Shown here piece after piece: positions 51,267 through 63,048 of a stretch of 64,000 nucleotides of DNA. The notes beneath the pieces are model-generated. The model was not told where the DNA came from, searched no databases, and was given only the letters and a program-made list of their open reading frames with translations. The DNA is taken from NCBI RefSeq assembly GCF_963675165.1, contig NC_087387.1:5420990-5484989 (forward strand), in the 5' to 3' direction. The translations under genes and the position numbers were made by a program. Positions within the stretch are counted from its first letter, which is position 1, and each line of letters opens with the position of its first letter. Origin of the DNA: Halichondria panicea (Eukaryota > Porifera > Demospongiae > Suberitida > Halichondriidae).

Positions 51267-53726
51267 ATGAACCTATGGATTGTCATGGAGACTCTGCTCA
51301 TAGCAGTTACACTACTCATCACTACTGCACAAGGTATTCTGATCATAAACTGTCACTCTGTGGAAGCATGGGTGTACTTGATATTGTTTTTATTGGCTGA
51401 ACAGGTGTCAGAAATTGCACTAATGGAGATTTTGAGCTTATCCAGGACTCAGCTGATACTAGGATAGTTGGTTATGTTCAATACTGCTTCAGAGGTGAAT
51501 GGGGGAGAGTATGCAGATGGAATGGACACGTGACATTGTGGGATGTCAATGAAGCTGCAGTTGCTTGTAGGCAGCTGGGATATACATCTACAGGTGAAAT
51601 AATTATATACTATATATAATTGTTATGATAATGGTCGTACATTTACAGGAGATGCATATGTAAATCAATGTGATAACACCTGGTCTAGAGGATTTGTAGC
51701 GGTGAATTGTAATAATGGTATGGAAAGCTCTCTTGAAGACTGCATACCAATGGAAGAGGTTCGGCCTGGCTGTGACTGTGGCAATCAAGCAAGGCTACGC
51801 TGTGAGCCAGGTGTGTGACGAATTTACCGTCAGGATCCATGATACAATAAAATGCTAAACACATTTTGTATAGCTGACTGTACTGATAAAAACATAAGAC
51901 TGTTGGGAGGATCCACTGACAGAGAGGGACGAGTGGAGGTGTGTGTGGGTGGTCGCTGGGGAAGTGTTCAAACAAATCAGTCTTTGGAAGTTGCTGAAAC
52001 TGTTTGCAGAAGCCAATCACAAACACTGGACTTCTACAGCACATCACCTAGTTACGGTTAGCTTTCAATTGTTCTGTTGCTACAACACTTATAACAATCA
52101 CTTCACTATAATCATTATACATGCAGTGTCACAGTTTGGCTACAGTCTCTCAAAGCCTGTTTACAGCTGCTTATTAAACACCAAAGGAGGACTGGAATGT
52201 TGTCTAAACTCAACAACCCCTGATGACCATACCAAGGACTTTGGAGTCTCATGTAAATCTGTACAAAATGGTGAGTGACACATTAGTGCTGGATATCCAG
52301 GTATAGCAGAGGTTTTAAATGGGATTCAACTTATTTCATAGGTATTAAAGCAAGTACAAACCTAATAGAGTGAATGCACTACTGTTTGTACAGTGCTGAT
52401 GTGCTCTGACCATCAAAGTGGTCAGTTCCGACTAGTGGATGGGAGGAGCTACAACAAAGGCAGACTGGAGGTGTGTGTGGGTGGTCAGTGGAGAGGGGTC
52501 TGTACTAGTCTGAGCAACACAACTGCTGGAGAGATTTGCACTCGACTGGGATTCTCTGGAGATGGTATAACTTTAACACGATACTAATTATGTTTTGCTT
52601 TAATAATTCTTATCAGAACCCACTGTGACGAGCTTTGAACAAACCAGAGGAGATGTCTACTGTTGCAATACTAAACTCTACTGTACCCAATGCAATAATG
52701 GCAATCAGACAGTGAGCATTGGTCTAAGGTGTCCTACATATCAAGCAACTACAAGTAGTCAGTGCCCTACTACAATAATAAACATACCACAAAACATAGT
52801 AACAACAACAGCACAGCAAAATCAGACTGAGAGTACTACCGATGGTGGATCTGTAACTGCTGTGATTGTTGTTCTAGTGTTGGCAATGGCTACCGGATGT
52901 ATAATTACATGTGCTGTTGTTGTTTGGAAAAGAATCAGTGCTCGCAAAAATAGCATTAAACCGAGGTAAGAAATCTTGACAGCATAAAAAAACACTTGCA
53001 TTAATTAGACGTTCGTATATAAATCAGTCGCATATACACAAGTCAGTATACAACTATATACAAAAGCATACTACTGTTAACTCTCTCAGCCAAACATTAA
53101 TATTAAGTAACCCCCTTCATGTCGGGTGTACATGTATATGCATGCATGTATTATAGCTATTGTAACATTGCCACAAAACACTTTAAAGTTGGACATAATA
53201 ATGTATACTTGATGGTCTGACTTAGCTCAGCTGTACATTTTCATTAACATAGAAAATAGTTGATCTTTCTTCGTACGCTATAGTGCAATGTTAAATATGT
53301 TGCAGCAGTGCATCAGGAGCTACTACAATTGCTACAATTCCAAATGAAAGCTACACGTTTCAGCAAGTGCAAGATGAACAACTTTACAGTGAGGCTACAC
53401 CAGTTACACATAACTACAGCACGGCAGTCCTTAACCACGAAGGTGTAACCATGCATCCCCCGGTCATAGACACCTATGATGTAATCGGTCATAATCAGCC
53501 AAGGTTGAATAAAGCTCAGGCAGCCAACCCACCATCAGTAAGAGATGAAGCTATCGAGAATCAAGAAGACTTTCACAATGCTGAGCAGCACCTTTACGCA
53601 GCCGTAAACAAGAAAGCCAAAAAAAGGTTATCACCAGACGAGAGTCCATATGACAAGACCTTTGCTAAAGAGAAGGATACCACCGCAATGTTGGAGGGAG
53701 GAGAATACTCAAAGCTGAGGCAGTAA
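51267..53726 (+). CDS. Three-domain SRCR receptor, family B, intact
   Basis: Eight exons: 51267-51333, 51405-51593, 51649-51810, 51874-52056, 52127-52270, 52394-52564, 52617-52965 and 53309-53726, about 560 residues. Signal MNLWIVMETLLIAVTLLITT; three SRCR domains, the second half of the first having a different cysteine pattern (NQCDNTW, PGCDCGN); a Thr-rich stalk with Asn-X-Ser/Thr sites; one span (AVIVVLVLAMATGCIITCAV); and a 140-residue tail with LYSEA, YDVIGHNQPR, HLYAAV, SPYDKT and a final GGEYSKLRQ. The tail acceptor is a tandem GCAGCAG, so a Ser may be included or skipped. The last family-B member of the array, and the only one keeping the full original C terminus. Confidence 0.87.
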
Positions 53727-54329
53727 TTGAACATTCGTTTGTAATTGTGGGAACGATTACTATAACAAAATTCTATACTATTATGGTAACTGTAGAGATA
53801 GTAATAGCTTCATGTATTAGATCTAGCAAAAATGGCAATGATATTTATGTGTGTGCAACCTAAAGGGATTTGAGGATCTGGTACAGGAGCATCGTATTAT
53901 GAGGACATCAACAGCTAACAACATTTCTGCCAGCTTTCAGAAATAATATGATATTGTAGTCATTGATGCAGCATAAAATAATATTAACCCAGTCATCAGT
54001 GAAATTATTTCCCCCAAGTACAATAGATTATATGGCTCCTGAAAATAACGTAGATATTGTGTTACTGATACTGAAAAAAAAAAACAGAAAAAGAATCAGG
54101 TATAAAAACATTGACAGTATGAACAGTAACTTGATGTTTGCTTTGGTAGATACATATACTTTGATGGCTACAATACGATACTGAAATCAGTTCATGCGTG
54201 TACACAAGTCAGTATAAAAACTATGCACTATATCCCCAAGGCAACTCACATTGTAGTCGATATAGCGTACAAAATAACATTCTTAGTACACCAGAAGCTA
54301 CTGCAGTTGTTAAGAAACTAGCGTATAAC

Positions 54330-54475
54330 CGATAATTTTCGGGGGATAACACATTCGTGGTTGAGCAATATTTAGTCACTTCGTGGATAATATTATCGTG
54401 GTTGCTGCTTGCACTGCAGGTAAAGGTAGGCAAGGTCGTGGTATGAGCTCCAACCAAGAATATTTTGTCCCACCA
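54330..54475. repeat. Decayed relative of the foldback element at 5168-5346
   Basis: Shares ATAATTTTCGGGGGATAA, repeated TTCGTGG words, and CTGCAGGTAAAGGTAGGCAAGG with the complement of the element in the kinase intron. Confidence 0.6.
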
Positions 54476-54477
54476 GC

Positions 54478-54590
54478 TGTTCAGCAAGTGCAAGATGAAC
54501 AGCTTGACGCTGTAACTGCACTTGTTATAATTATGTAACTACAGCACAGCAGGTCCTGACTACGAAGATGTAACCGTCAGCCAGTAAGGC
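54478..54590 (+). pseudogene. Family-B tail fragment at the end of the array
   Basis: GTTCAGCAAGTGCAAGATGAAC and GGTCCTGACTACGAAGATGT match the family-B tail (QQVQDEQ, GPDYEDV) with a frame break between them. Nothing else of a receptor is present to the right, so this is the edge of the SRCR array. Confidence 0.75.
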
Positions 54591-55107
54591 CACACAAAGT
54601 CAATTTTTGTAGTTTCTCTATTCAATTTTAGCAAGCGGATGAACGATAATAGATTTTAATTTGAAAACACACCCTCAATTTCCTTAATAAGCGGAAGTGT
54701 ATAGTATATTTGTGACATACAAAACATCAATCATCGTAGTTAGGGGTCACGTGATATTAATTTTAACTCTTTTGGAAAGCTGCCAAATTCCAAGCGCATG
54801 TCTAGAATTTTAGCACTCCCCCATCATTAACTCTGTTATTATCAACGCAGGTTAGGATTCCCAGGACCTTGGTATTGCAAAGTAAAACACATTGATTTCA
54901 GCAAATATCCCATAAATCTGATTACTATACTAAACTATACGCATGTCAGTAGAAAACACATTCAAAATAGCATTTAACACCAAATATTTATGTCATTAAA
55001 TATTGTGGTGATATTTATGGTACAAAACCTCTGAATAAAGAGCAACCTCTTTATAGAAACAATCATAATATCACACCCCTCAGTGAATACACGCTCAAAT
55101 GACTGAC

Positions 55108-57168
55108 CTGCTTGTTTATCTACAAAGTTGGCAGCTGCCATTGCGAGGTTAGCCGAGAGTGTTGTCAAGTCGGCAGGTTGTTGAACTATCTCTTGTTTGC
55201 CATCCTTACACTCGTACACCGGACAGGGTACGTATTCTGTGGGGGTTGGGTGGAGGGAGTGGCTTGTATAGTGAACACATTCCTCAAAACTTTATATAAT
55301 TGTATGGTGCATTGGTAATGCTTCCCTTGTTAATCTTAGCTCAGTATGCAGCAGTATCAGCTATAATTATTATAGGAACAACGGTTGATCTTTACACTAA
55401 AGCAATACTGCACAATCACAATGACTGCTGACTCAGCAACGTACCTGGACTGCAGCTCGTACTACACCACTGTTTGGGGTAGAAGCAGACATAGCAGGGA
55501 CACGCATCATGGGTGTACGGTATGCCCTGAGGGATGAGAGAGAGAGAGTTTAATCTAGCCATATAGATGCATGCGTAACAAGTTCATCAAAAGCTTTTTT
55601 TTAGTCTACTCTACTAACCATCACTAGATTTTCAATTTGCGTATCTTATATACTGGTTATCCATTGTAACACTTAACACTTTACATAAAATGGCTCTATA
55701 GTCCATCAAATTATAGCAAATTAGCACTTATTATCACCCCAGTCATGCATTATTCACCATGTAGTAGTCAAAGCCATGATGGTCGGGTAGGTACTCCCCA
55801 TCAGCACCAACGCCCTGAGGGGATACAAGAACACGTAAACTGTCATAGCATCATACAAACATTCTCAGTGTTCACATCACGTCCACTACTGACAGAGACA
55901 ATGAAGACATAGCTGCTAGAATGACTTTGACAGGTACTCACTTGACTAAGCCATGCAATAAATACAGCCAGTGATCTTAACGAGTGCTCCATTGAAAGAA
56001 TTAGCATATTGTAGCTAGTGAAAGATTAGGTTGTTTGATAACAATCATTGCACACAGCACACATTGCTCTTCGTATTGAAAATGTTGTCAGACATATTTT
56101 CAAATGGATTTCAAACACCTCTCACAAGTGGCTACTACAAAGAGCACACGTGTACAACCACTATACTCATTACAGTTCATGCATGTTCTAACCAGATGCC
56201 ATTTTCCAATCATGCCAGTAGTGTAGCCTATTTCTTTGAGCCCTTCGGCAATCGTAGTCTCATTGTGTGGCAATCCTGTCAGTGGGGGATAGTAGGATGT
56301 GTGAATGATGGCAAGTGCCTTAGGGCATTGTGCAGTGCAGTTGCTTAGACAAGCAAACATAAGCAATGGCCAGAATATGTGTTATTCTGACGGGAAAATC
56401 AACAAAAAGCACAGAAACAGGTGTCTCTATTTGGTATGCAGTCCTAGTATGCAGTCCTATACTAGGAGGACAGTAAATCACATGAGAAACACACATAATT
56501 TTACTGGCTATAAATTATATGCGGAAAGTATGTAATAAATTATATGACGAAATACAAACAGGTAATCTCATGCAGTGCTTCCTCTTACCTCCTAGGTCGT
56601 TAGGTTCAAACACCCCCGGATATATCCCGGACCTAGTCTGGTATCGCCCAGTCAGCAGAGCTGCTCGAGACGGACTACATATTGGACTAGTGGTGTAGAA
56701 CTGAGTGAAGACGAGACCCTGCTCGGCTAGTAACTGGATGTGGGGGGTATTGGAGGTGGGGTGTCCGTAGGGAGTGAGGTCACCGTAGCCAAGCTGTGTG
56801 GGCGTGTGTGTGTGTGTGGGGGGTAGTGACAAACAACATAATGAACCAGTAATTGATCCCGCATACATACAGTCAAAAAATTATACAACATTTATTTCAT
56901 GTATGCATGCTAAGGATATACCACATTCACTAGTTATCTACAAGAACAGAAGAAATTAAATAGGCAAATGAAAGTGAGTGGTGGTCATTCAATTGTCAAT
57001 CTTATGCACACAACTTTGAAATTTATCACCTCTACATAATAATTATTACACAGATGTACAGTATACACTCACATCATCGACTAGGAACAGCACCACGTTG
57101 GGTGGTGTGGCAGCCATGACGACGGCTAGCAGAGAGACCAACAGCAAACTCTCCAGGTGAGGAAACAT
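55108..57168 (-). CDS. Arylsulfatase A-like, 5' half (exons 1-6) with catalytic Cys
   Basis: Minus-strand exons 57073-57168, 56589-56793, 56193-56275, 55758-55814, 55445-55526 and 55108-55236. Start [20 protein letters not shown] is a signal peptide, so the enzyme would enter the secretory or lysosomal route. Then VLFLVDD and LGYGDL (metal-binding Asp pair), ICSPSR with Cys71 as the formylglycine site, GKWHLG (Lys125, His127), [11 protein letters not shown] and the segment ending VDKQA. The family hydrolyses sulfate esters. No downstream exon is found before 54600, and the last exon ends in phase 1, matching the exon at 14963-15170, where G+SGKPFFLYYAF continues the family sequence. The two halves may therefore be one gene with an intron of about 40 kb that contains the SRCR array, or a gene split by rearrangement. 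Confidence 0.88.
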
Positions 57169-57838
57169 TGTGCAATTTATAAAGTTGATTTATACACTAG
57201 TTTAGTGAGGCTATAATAACCTATACTTGACTCTTGATGTACCTAGCTGGCTAATAAGATTTAGAAACTGAACTGATCGACATTCACTCTAGTGTTGATT
57301 AGTTGATTCGATTGTCATGAGTCGCTGAGTGCATTAAGATTTGAATGACAGCCTTTTAGATGGACAAGACAATAAAGGTACAAGACTTACACAAGTCATG
57401 TGTGTACAATTACAAGACCCTCCCCCTTCCTTCCTTCTCTGCATGACAGCATTGAAATTGCTGCATGCACATAAGTAGCTGATAATAATCTTGAGTATTT
57501 GCCATTTGCCTCGAACAAAACTTAACAAGATACAAATAACGGCAAGACGGCGTATAAAAGAGAGGGCATGCAACAGCAAAACAGCAGAACCCACCATGCA
57601 TGTAGGCGGATGAATGTACATGCATGCATGAAGTGCGAAATTAGCACTTCATGCAAATGCACATTCATCCGCCCACGAAATGAATTCTGCTCGCTACGTA
57701 TACTAGAGTTGTATGCCCTTATGAATATACACAATTGTTGAATGTACCGTTTTTAAGTCACAGTTTTCATAATCTGAGATAATTATAAATTGTATGCTTC
57801 TATTTTGCATAGAAGCAAAGATCACTTTACAGTACAAC
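57169..57838. other. Spacer with a strong foldback
   Basis: No gene seen. Contains the sulfatase promoter region on the minus strand. At 57605-57673 two arms starting GGCGGATGAATGT and ending ACATTCATCCGCC fold back with a central GCATGAAGTGC / GCACTTCATGC stem and small internal loops. Confidence 0.7.
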
Positions 57839-58433
57839 ATGAAAGTGCTTAGCATACTACTGCTATCTATCTTTACTTCAGTTGTTTGTAGGAGTATTAT
57901 CAATGCTCAAGGGACAACACACTATTCTATTATATATACAGTTTCCCTAGTTTAGAAGGTATATATCTGCGCATGCTGAAGCAGCAATCGCTTAAATTCA
58001 CAGAAACGAATCCTAGGCACAACTACTAAAAATGGCATCTCAACTTGACTGCTAGCTGTTAATTTCTTGTTGTGTTATAAATGGCTACATTTGATTGCAC
58101 TAATCAGTACATGTATTGTCTTTAAGAGGAAACGCAAACAAAATAATGCATTAGTCTCCTAAGCATTGCTTGTGTTCTTATACTCAGGGTGACCACGGTT
58201 ATATACACAAGCTACACAAGCTGCATGACCTAACAAATGCAGTGGTTGGAGGCACACAAACTGAAATGAAGATAGACCCCAACATAGCTGCTAACCCAGC
58301 GTACGAGGCAGTCAAGTGTGACCAGGAGGACCACACCTACGATGTCGTCAGTGAGGGGGTGGCTGGCTTCAAGACAGAGGAAAGGCAATTAATTGTTGCA
58401 AAAATATTTATTTGTACTAATGTTTCATTTTGA
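57839..58433 (+). pseudogene. Family-D SRCR receptor remnant (signal peptide and tail only)
   Basis: Begins with a plausible signal peptide (MKVLSILLLSIFTSVVC) but no SRCR exon follows. At about 58079-58140 the end of a span exon is seen (ATTGCACTAATCAGTACATG, TTTAAGAGGAAACGCAAACA) without a donor. The tail exon at about 58187-58433 keeps NPAYEAVKCDQEDHTYDVV, with an altered end (AGFKTEERQL for ASRQRRGN). It looks like an internal deletion of a gene like that at 59280. The link between the signal segment and the rest is uncertain. Confidence 0.7.
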
Positions 58434-58439
58434 CCTCTG

Positions 58440-58970
58440 AGATCAAAGGAAACAGTGTACCAATAATTATCTGCATACGGTGAACTGTGCCAGTATCTGG
58501 ATATTGATATAGTGGTTAGTCCACCCACCTACCCAGCAATACCTGAAATCATCTCTTTTCTAGTTCAGTGGAACCTCTGTTAACAACCATGGACCTCTGA
58601 ATAAAAGCCAATTGCTATATAACAGCCAGGCACCCAGGTCCCAAATGAACAGTTTGTACAAATGAATAGTTTGTGTACAAAACAACCTCTTAACATTAAA
58701 GGCCAAAACATTGTTCCCCAAAGGTGTCCGTTATAGAGGGGTTCCACTGTATATCACAAGGTTGGGGTTTTTGTGGTTGGTATAAGAATTTCATGTATGT
58801 ACAGCCGACCACAAGTAGTTGCAAACTAAGTGTCCTATAAAACGAGTGAAATCATTAGTTCAACGGTTCACTCTGCGCACATTTATATTGGCTCAGTAGT
58901 GACGTATATAGGCCTGAGGGCTGCAATATCCCATGTAGTACTCGTGCACGTGTCCCAACTATTACTTGTC
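58440..58970. repeat. Cluster of mobile-element remnants
   Basis: Left: a copy of the GGAAACAGTGTACCAAT / AACTGTGCCAGTATCTGG repeat. Middle: a 184-bp element at 58566-58749 with inverted ends CAGTGGAACCTCT and AGAGGGGTTCCACTG, a pattern common in pogo-like short elements. Right: about 58860-58960 matches 27275-27375. Confidence 0.7.
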
Positions 58971-59104
58971 TGTATTAGGTGGTTCTTTGTACAGGAAACT
59001 GAATTGAGAAAATCTAACCTATAACCATGCATAATGGGAAACATTCATAGTAGCTGAATACAATACTGGTGAAAATAATGATGGTTTTGTTGCAGGAAAG
59101 TTTA

Positions 59105-59279
59105 GAAGATGCAGGAGGAGGGAAGGAGTGATAGACAACTCAGTTTCACATGTACTACCTTTAGCAGTCAACATCAACGTAGCAAGCTCATTATGCAATG
59201 TGAGGTTAAACAACATCCTGTACAATTCGAATCAAGTTTATAATAGCCACTGTAGCCAATGTGCTAAATTAGTATCAAA
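59105..59279 (+). promoter_or_regulatory. Upstream region shared by the two family-D genes
   Basis: GGAGTGATAGACAACTCAGT (partly), TACCTTTAGCAGTCAACATC and ATGAGGTTAAACAACATCCTG-type words precede the start at 59280 and recur before 63049 (62820-62980), where a few insertions are present. It is likely the family-D promoter and leader; it does not resemble the block upstream of families B and C. Confidence 0.5.
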
Positions 59280-61277
59280 ATGCAAGCCACAAGCTTATTG
59301 CTGTTGGTTTCTACTACTGCTATTGCTACAGCTCAGCCACAAGGTATATAGTTATGTACTGAATTAGACCACATTATGAATTATGGAATGCAGAATGCCT
59401 CAATAAACAACTTCGTGAATCTATTTCAAATGTCCTTGAGTACTGTTACAATGGAGAATGGAGATGGCTCTGCCTTTCCGCAAACAGCCGATGGGATACT
59501 AATATCACAGTGGCTGCTTGCACACAACTGGGCTTCAGTGACTCTGAGAGTAAGTTAGCTGTCGTTATAGTAGTGGATGAATAAATTCAGGTGGCTCTTA
59601 TTATTTTTAGAAATAACTAGAGGTGTACCACTGACGTGTCATACGCCTCCAATAAAAGTAGTCATTCTGAGTGACTGCAACAGACTGGAACTAACAGAGT
59701 GCATGGTGACACCCAGTGACAGCTGTGGTGATACCGGATGCTCTCTTGTGAAATTAGGGTGCAATACAGGTTGGTCTTGATTATATCAGAGTGAATTTAC
59801 CTAAAACAATTTCAGCTAACTGCACTAAAGGAACTATTAGACTGGTGGGTGGATCCACTGACAGAGAGGGACGAGTGGAAGTGTGTGTGGATGGCAGACG
59901 ATGGAGGACAGTTTACACTGGCAATCAAAAACTGGCAGGAGCTGTTTGTTCACAAATGGGATACATCTTTGAAGGTAACGGAGGATCAATCACATTACTC
60001 TAGCTACATGCATCCAGTATAGAGAGTAGAATATATACCACAAATATGTGAGTAGTTCTGAGTTATACTTATTAAATATCTTGATTAAAAAATCTGCATG
60101 CTGATACCATTGTGTACGTAATAAGCTATCAAAAATGTTTCCATGATAACTTAAGGTGCATAGTGGGTTTGTGGTGATTAAAAAAACAGTATAGCTAAAC
60201 AATTGTAGGGAGTAATCAGTTAGGAAGAGAAAAGACCAACAGTTTCCAGCTAAGGTTTAGGATTTTGTCTCACAACATCTATAGGCATCTTATGAAAGGT
60301 TCACATATCTACACATCCTCCGCAGTGATCAAAATTGCTAGTTTTTAGTGCCGTTTCGGTTGAAGAGAGATTTGAAGAAGATCTTACGGCTAAGTTCCAA
60401 AAATTACACGGAGTAAGCTTGAATAAATTAGTTCCGGAGATAATTGATGTTACACACAATCACCCCCGTTTCCACCTAAATAGATTTCCCACAATAACTT
60501 CTGGGAAATTATTTTTGTAGCTTATTTATTCACCTACAATGGTGTCAGCACAATTTTTTAGAAATGTTTCAATCTTGAGATATACATTTAAGTACAACTA
60601 CTCACACATTTGTGATATTCTACTCTCTAGACTGGATGCACTGTATATCTATCTACAGGAGGCACGGTGGCAGCACTCAACTCATTTCCTCCAGGAGCAA
60701 TCCCAGAGTACAGACTAAACTGTAGACAACAAACCAATAGAGCATGGCGCTGTAGTCCAGTTGAAGAACAGTGGGTCGGCTTTGTGGAGCTTGGAGTTGT
60801 TTGTAATAATGAAGATATAACGAACATCCGAGAAACTACACAGACGTTGCCTACTACAACATTTACTGACAATTTCACCACCTGTACTGCTGGCAGTGGT
60901 GTACTGGCAACTCTCTTACTAGCCATAATTGCTGTTCTTGTTGTCCTACAAGCGGCTACAATGATTGCACTAATCAGCACCTGTGTTGTCTTTAAGAGGA
61001 AACTCAAACAAAAGTAAAGCTATAGCTAACAAAATAAACAATAAATAATACAGTATCCTATAAGCATTGCTTGTGTCTTAATATTATTAGAATGACCATG
61101 ACTACACAACAAGCTGACCTAATCTATGCAGTGGTTGGAAGCTCACAAACTGAAATGAAGATTGACCCCAACATAGCTGCTAACCCAGCGTACGAGGCAG
61201 TTAAGTGTGACCAGGAGGACCACACCTACGATGTCGTCAGTGAGGGCGTGGCTTCAAGACAGAGGAGAGGAAATTAA
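59280..61277 (+). CDS. Two-domain SRCR receptor, family D, intact
   Basis: Six exons: 59280-59343, 59394-59549, 59611-59769, 59816-59974, 60659-61013 and 61091-61277, about 359 residues. Signal MQATSLLLLVSTTAIATAQ. First domain has EYCYNGEWRWLC and VAACTQLGF; second has GRVEVCVDGRRWRTV and VCSQMGY, with Tyr where the next gene has Cys (TVYTG versus TVCTG). A Thr-rich stalk (TTQTLPTTTFTD) leads to one span (LLLAIIAVLVVLQAATMIAL) and ISTCVVFKRK, similar to family C. The 62-residue tail has IYAVV and NPAYEAVKCDQEDHTYDVV, the ITAM-like pair with spacing eight. Intron 4 is about 690 nt. Confidence 0.86.
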
Positions 61278-62819
61278 TTGTTGCAAAGATACATAACTTC
61301 AATTGTTGTATAGCTAAACCTATATTTTTCTGTTTAGTGGCTCTTTTTGTTAAGAACATGTACAGGAAACTAAATTGAGAACCACATGATTTGCTGCTAT
61401 TTATACATTCTACCGGAATATAACATAATACCCAGAGATGGTAATAATGATAAGCTTCCTATAATTAGTGACTGCTAAAATAAACAACATGCATGTATGT
61501 ACATAACCCACAAACAGCTGGGGTAGCTAATGCTGCCATTCATTGCCCCAAGTATTGTTCAATATGCAAGCAAGTCTATATACCATTAGACTACATTACA
61601 TCATCTGTAATTGATCTGATTGGCTAAAAACAGTAGATTACATGGAAGCATAATCTACAAGAAGGTACTTATTCTACAGGAAATGGGCGCATATTCTACA
61701 GGAAGTGGACACATATTCTACAGGAAATGGACGCATATTCTACAGGAAGTGACAAATAATTTGCAGGAAGTTCTCAAAAGTTGAAATGAAATTTTTAGTG
61801 AAAGTGACAAGAAGATGACAAAAACATTATAAAAACACAGAATGCAATAGTTTGTTCAGTCAATATCCATTCTTTCCATGTCCACTGTTGCTTTGTATTG
61901 CTTTTTCCAGTTGGGCATGGGCAAGGGGGGCCAGGAAGCATCAAAAACACTTTAGCAGTCGCTTGACACTTTCTATTGAGTTTTTTAAGGTTCCATGCCG
62001 GTCCAGTCTGCTCTATACCCCCTCCACTCCACCACAGAGCTTCATTCTTCTTCTTGTAGTGTTGCAGTCAGTTCTAGCATAGTTCTAGGTTCTTTTTACT
62101 TGTCTGTTCTTTCCAGTATCTTCAAGAAGCGTTTCACAAGCTTTACTAAGTTTTTTCATTGTTTTGAAGCCGTCTTCTTATCTTTTTCTGTCAACTGGTG
62201 TCTCTCACAGCTCTCCAGCTCGTCCAGCTCGCACAAATTCAATTTCTGTTGCTATACGCACCAAACCTGGCTTTTTATAACCACGCCTCGCACATGCGCA
62301 ATGAGGTCCAAGTTAGATAGACCACACCTACTCGTAGAATATGCGTCTTAGTAACCACCTTGGTTACGGTTAGATTCCCTCGGCTTTGCGCCTCGGGCTA
62401 ACCGCAACCGCGGAGGTTACATAGACGCATATTCTACTCTTAGGTGTAGTCTATCCTATACTTGAATTATGCTGACTGGCATAGTAACTAAATGCAAAAA
62501 ATATTGGTGGAAATAGTATGTTTTTGTACGTACTGCAGTACCGCATAGCGCGAAATTTTTGAGGCACTTATATTTTGTGGATTGGCCTCTATAAAAGCCA
62601 ATTCGTTGCACAATGTTTGTGGAATGACTGCTTACCGGAAAGCCGCGCCTTTAAATCTTTGCATGATAGCAGGTAATTCTAATTAGACAACAATTTTCGT
62701 GGACTTAATTTTCGTGTAGAATTCTAACCCACGAAATCCGCGAAAATTAAGCCCCTAAAAAATTTCGCGCTATATATGGATTCAATTTTAAATTACTATA
62801 ATTAGACTTAGGTGGCTTC
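61278..62819. other. Spacer with minisatellite and two foldback elements
   Basis: No supported gene; the open frames at 61852-62351 are low-complexity and match nothing I recognise. 61668-61752 is a minisatellite of about four 22-bp units (CGCATATTCTACAGGAAATGGA). 62325-62456 is a foldback with roughly 30-bp arms (GATAGACCACACCTACTCGT and complement, few mismatches) whose arms also end in GAATATGCGTC. 62546-62772 is a 227-bp MITE with ends TAGCGCGAAATTTTT and AAAAATTTCGCGCTA. Confidence 0.8.
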
Positions 62820-63048
62820 AGGAGGAGGAGTGATTGACAAAGAATGTTTTACTTTCACATTACTTTCACATGTATTACCTTTAGCAGTCAACATCAACAT
62901 AGCAAGCTTATTTTATGCATGCATAGAATAACATGCAGAGGTAATATATATGCATGAGGTTTAACAACATCCTGTACTGACTACAAGATTGGCCAAATCT
63001 AAAGTTTGGAAGTTTATAATAGCCATGCATAGCCATGTAATGTGCAAA

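Noticed and set aside
60335-60520. Frame beginning MLVFSAVSVEERFEED in intron 4 of the gene at 59280
   Set aside because: Short, not found in the parallel intron of the gene at 63049, and without recognisable family or splice sites.
61668-61752. Regular repeats reminiscent of a CRISPR array
   Set aside because: Units are directly adjacent without spacers, in an animal genome; it is a minisatellite.
61852-62351. Overlapping Ser/Phe/Leu-rich frames in the spacer
   Set aside because: Low complexity, overlapping in two frames, no motif and no conserved counterpart.
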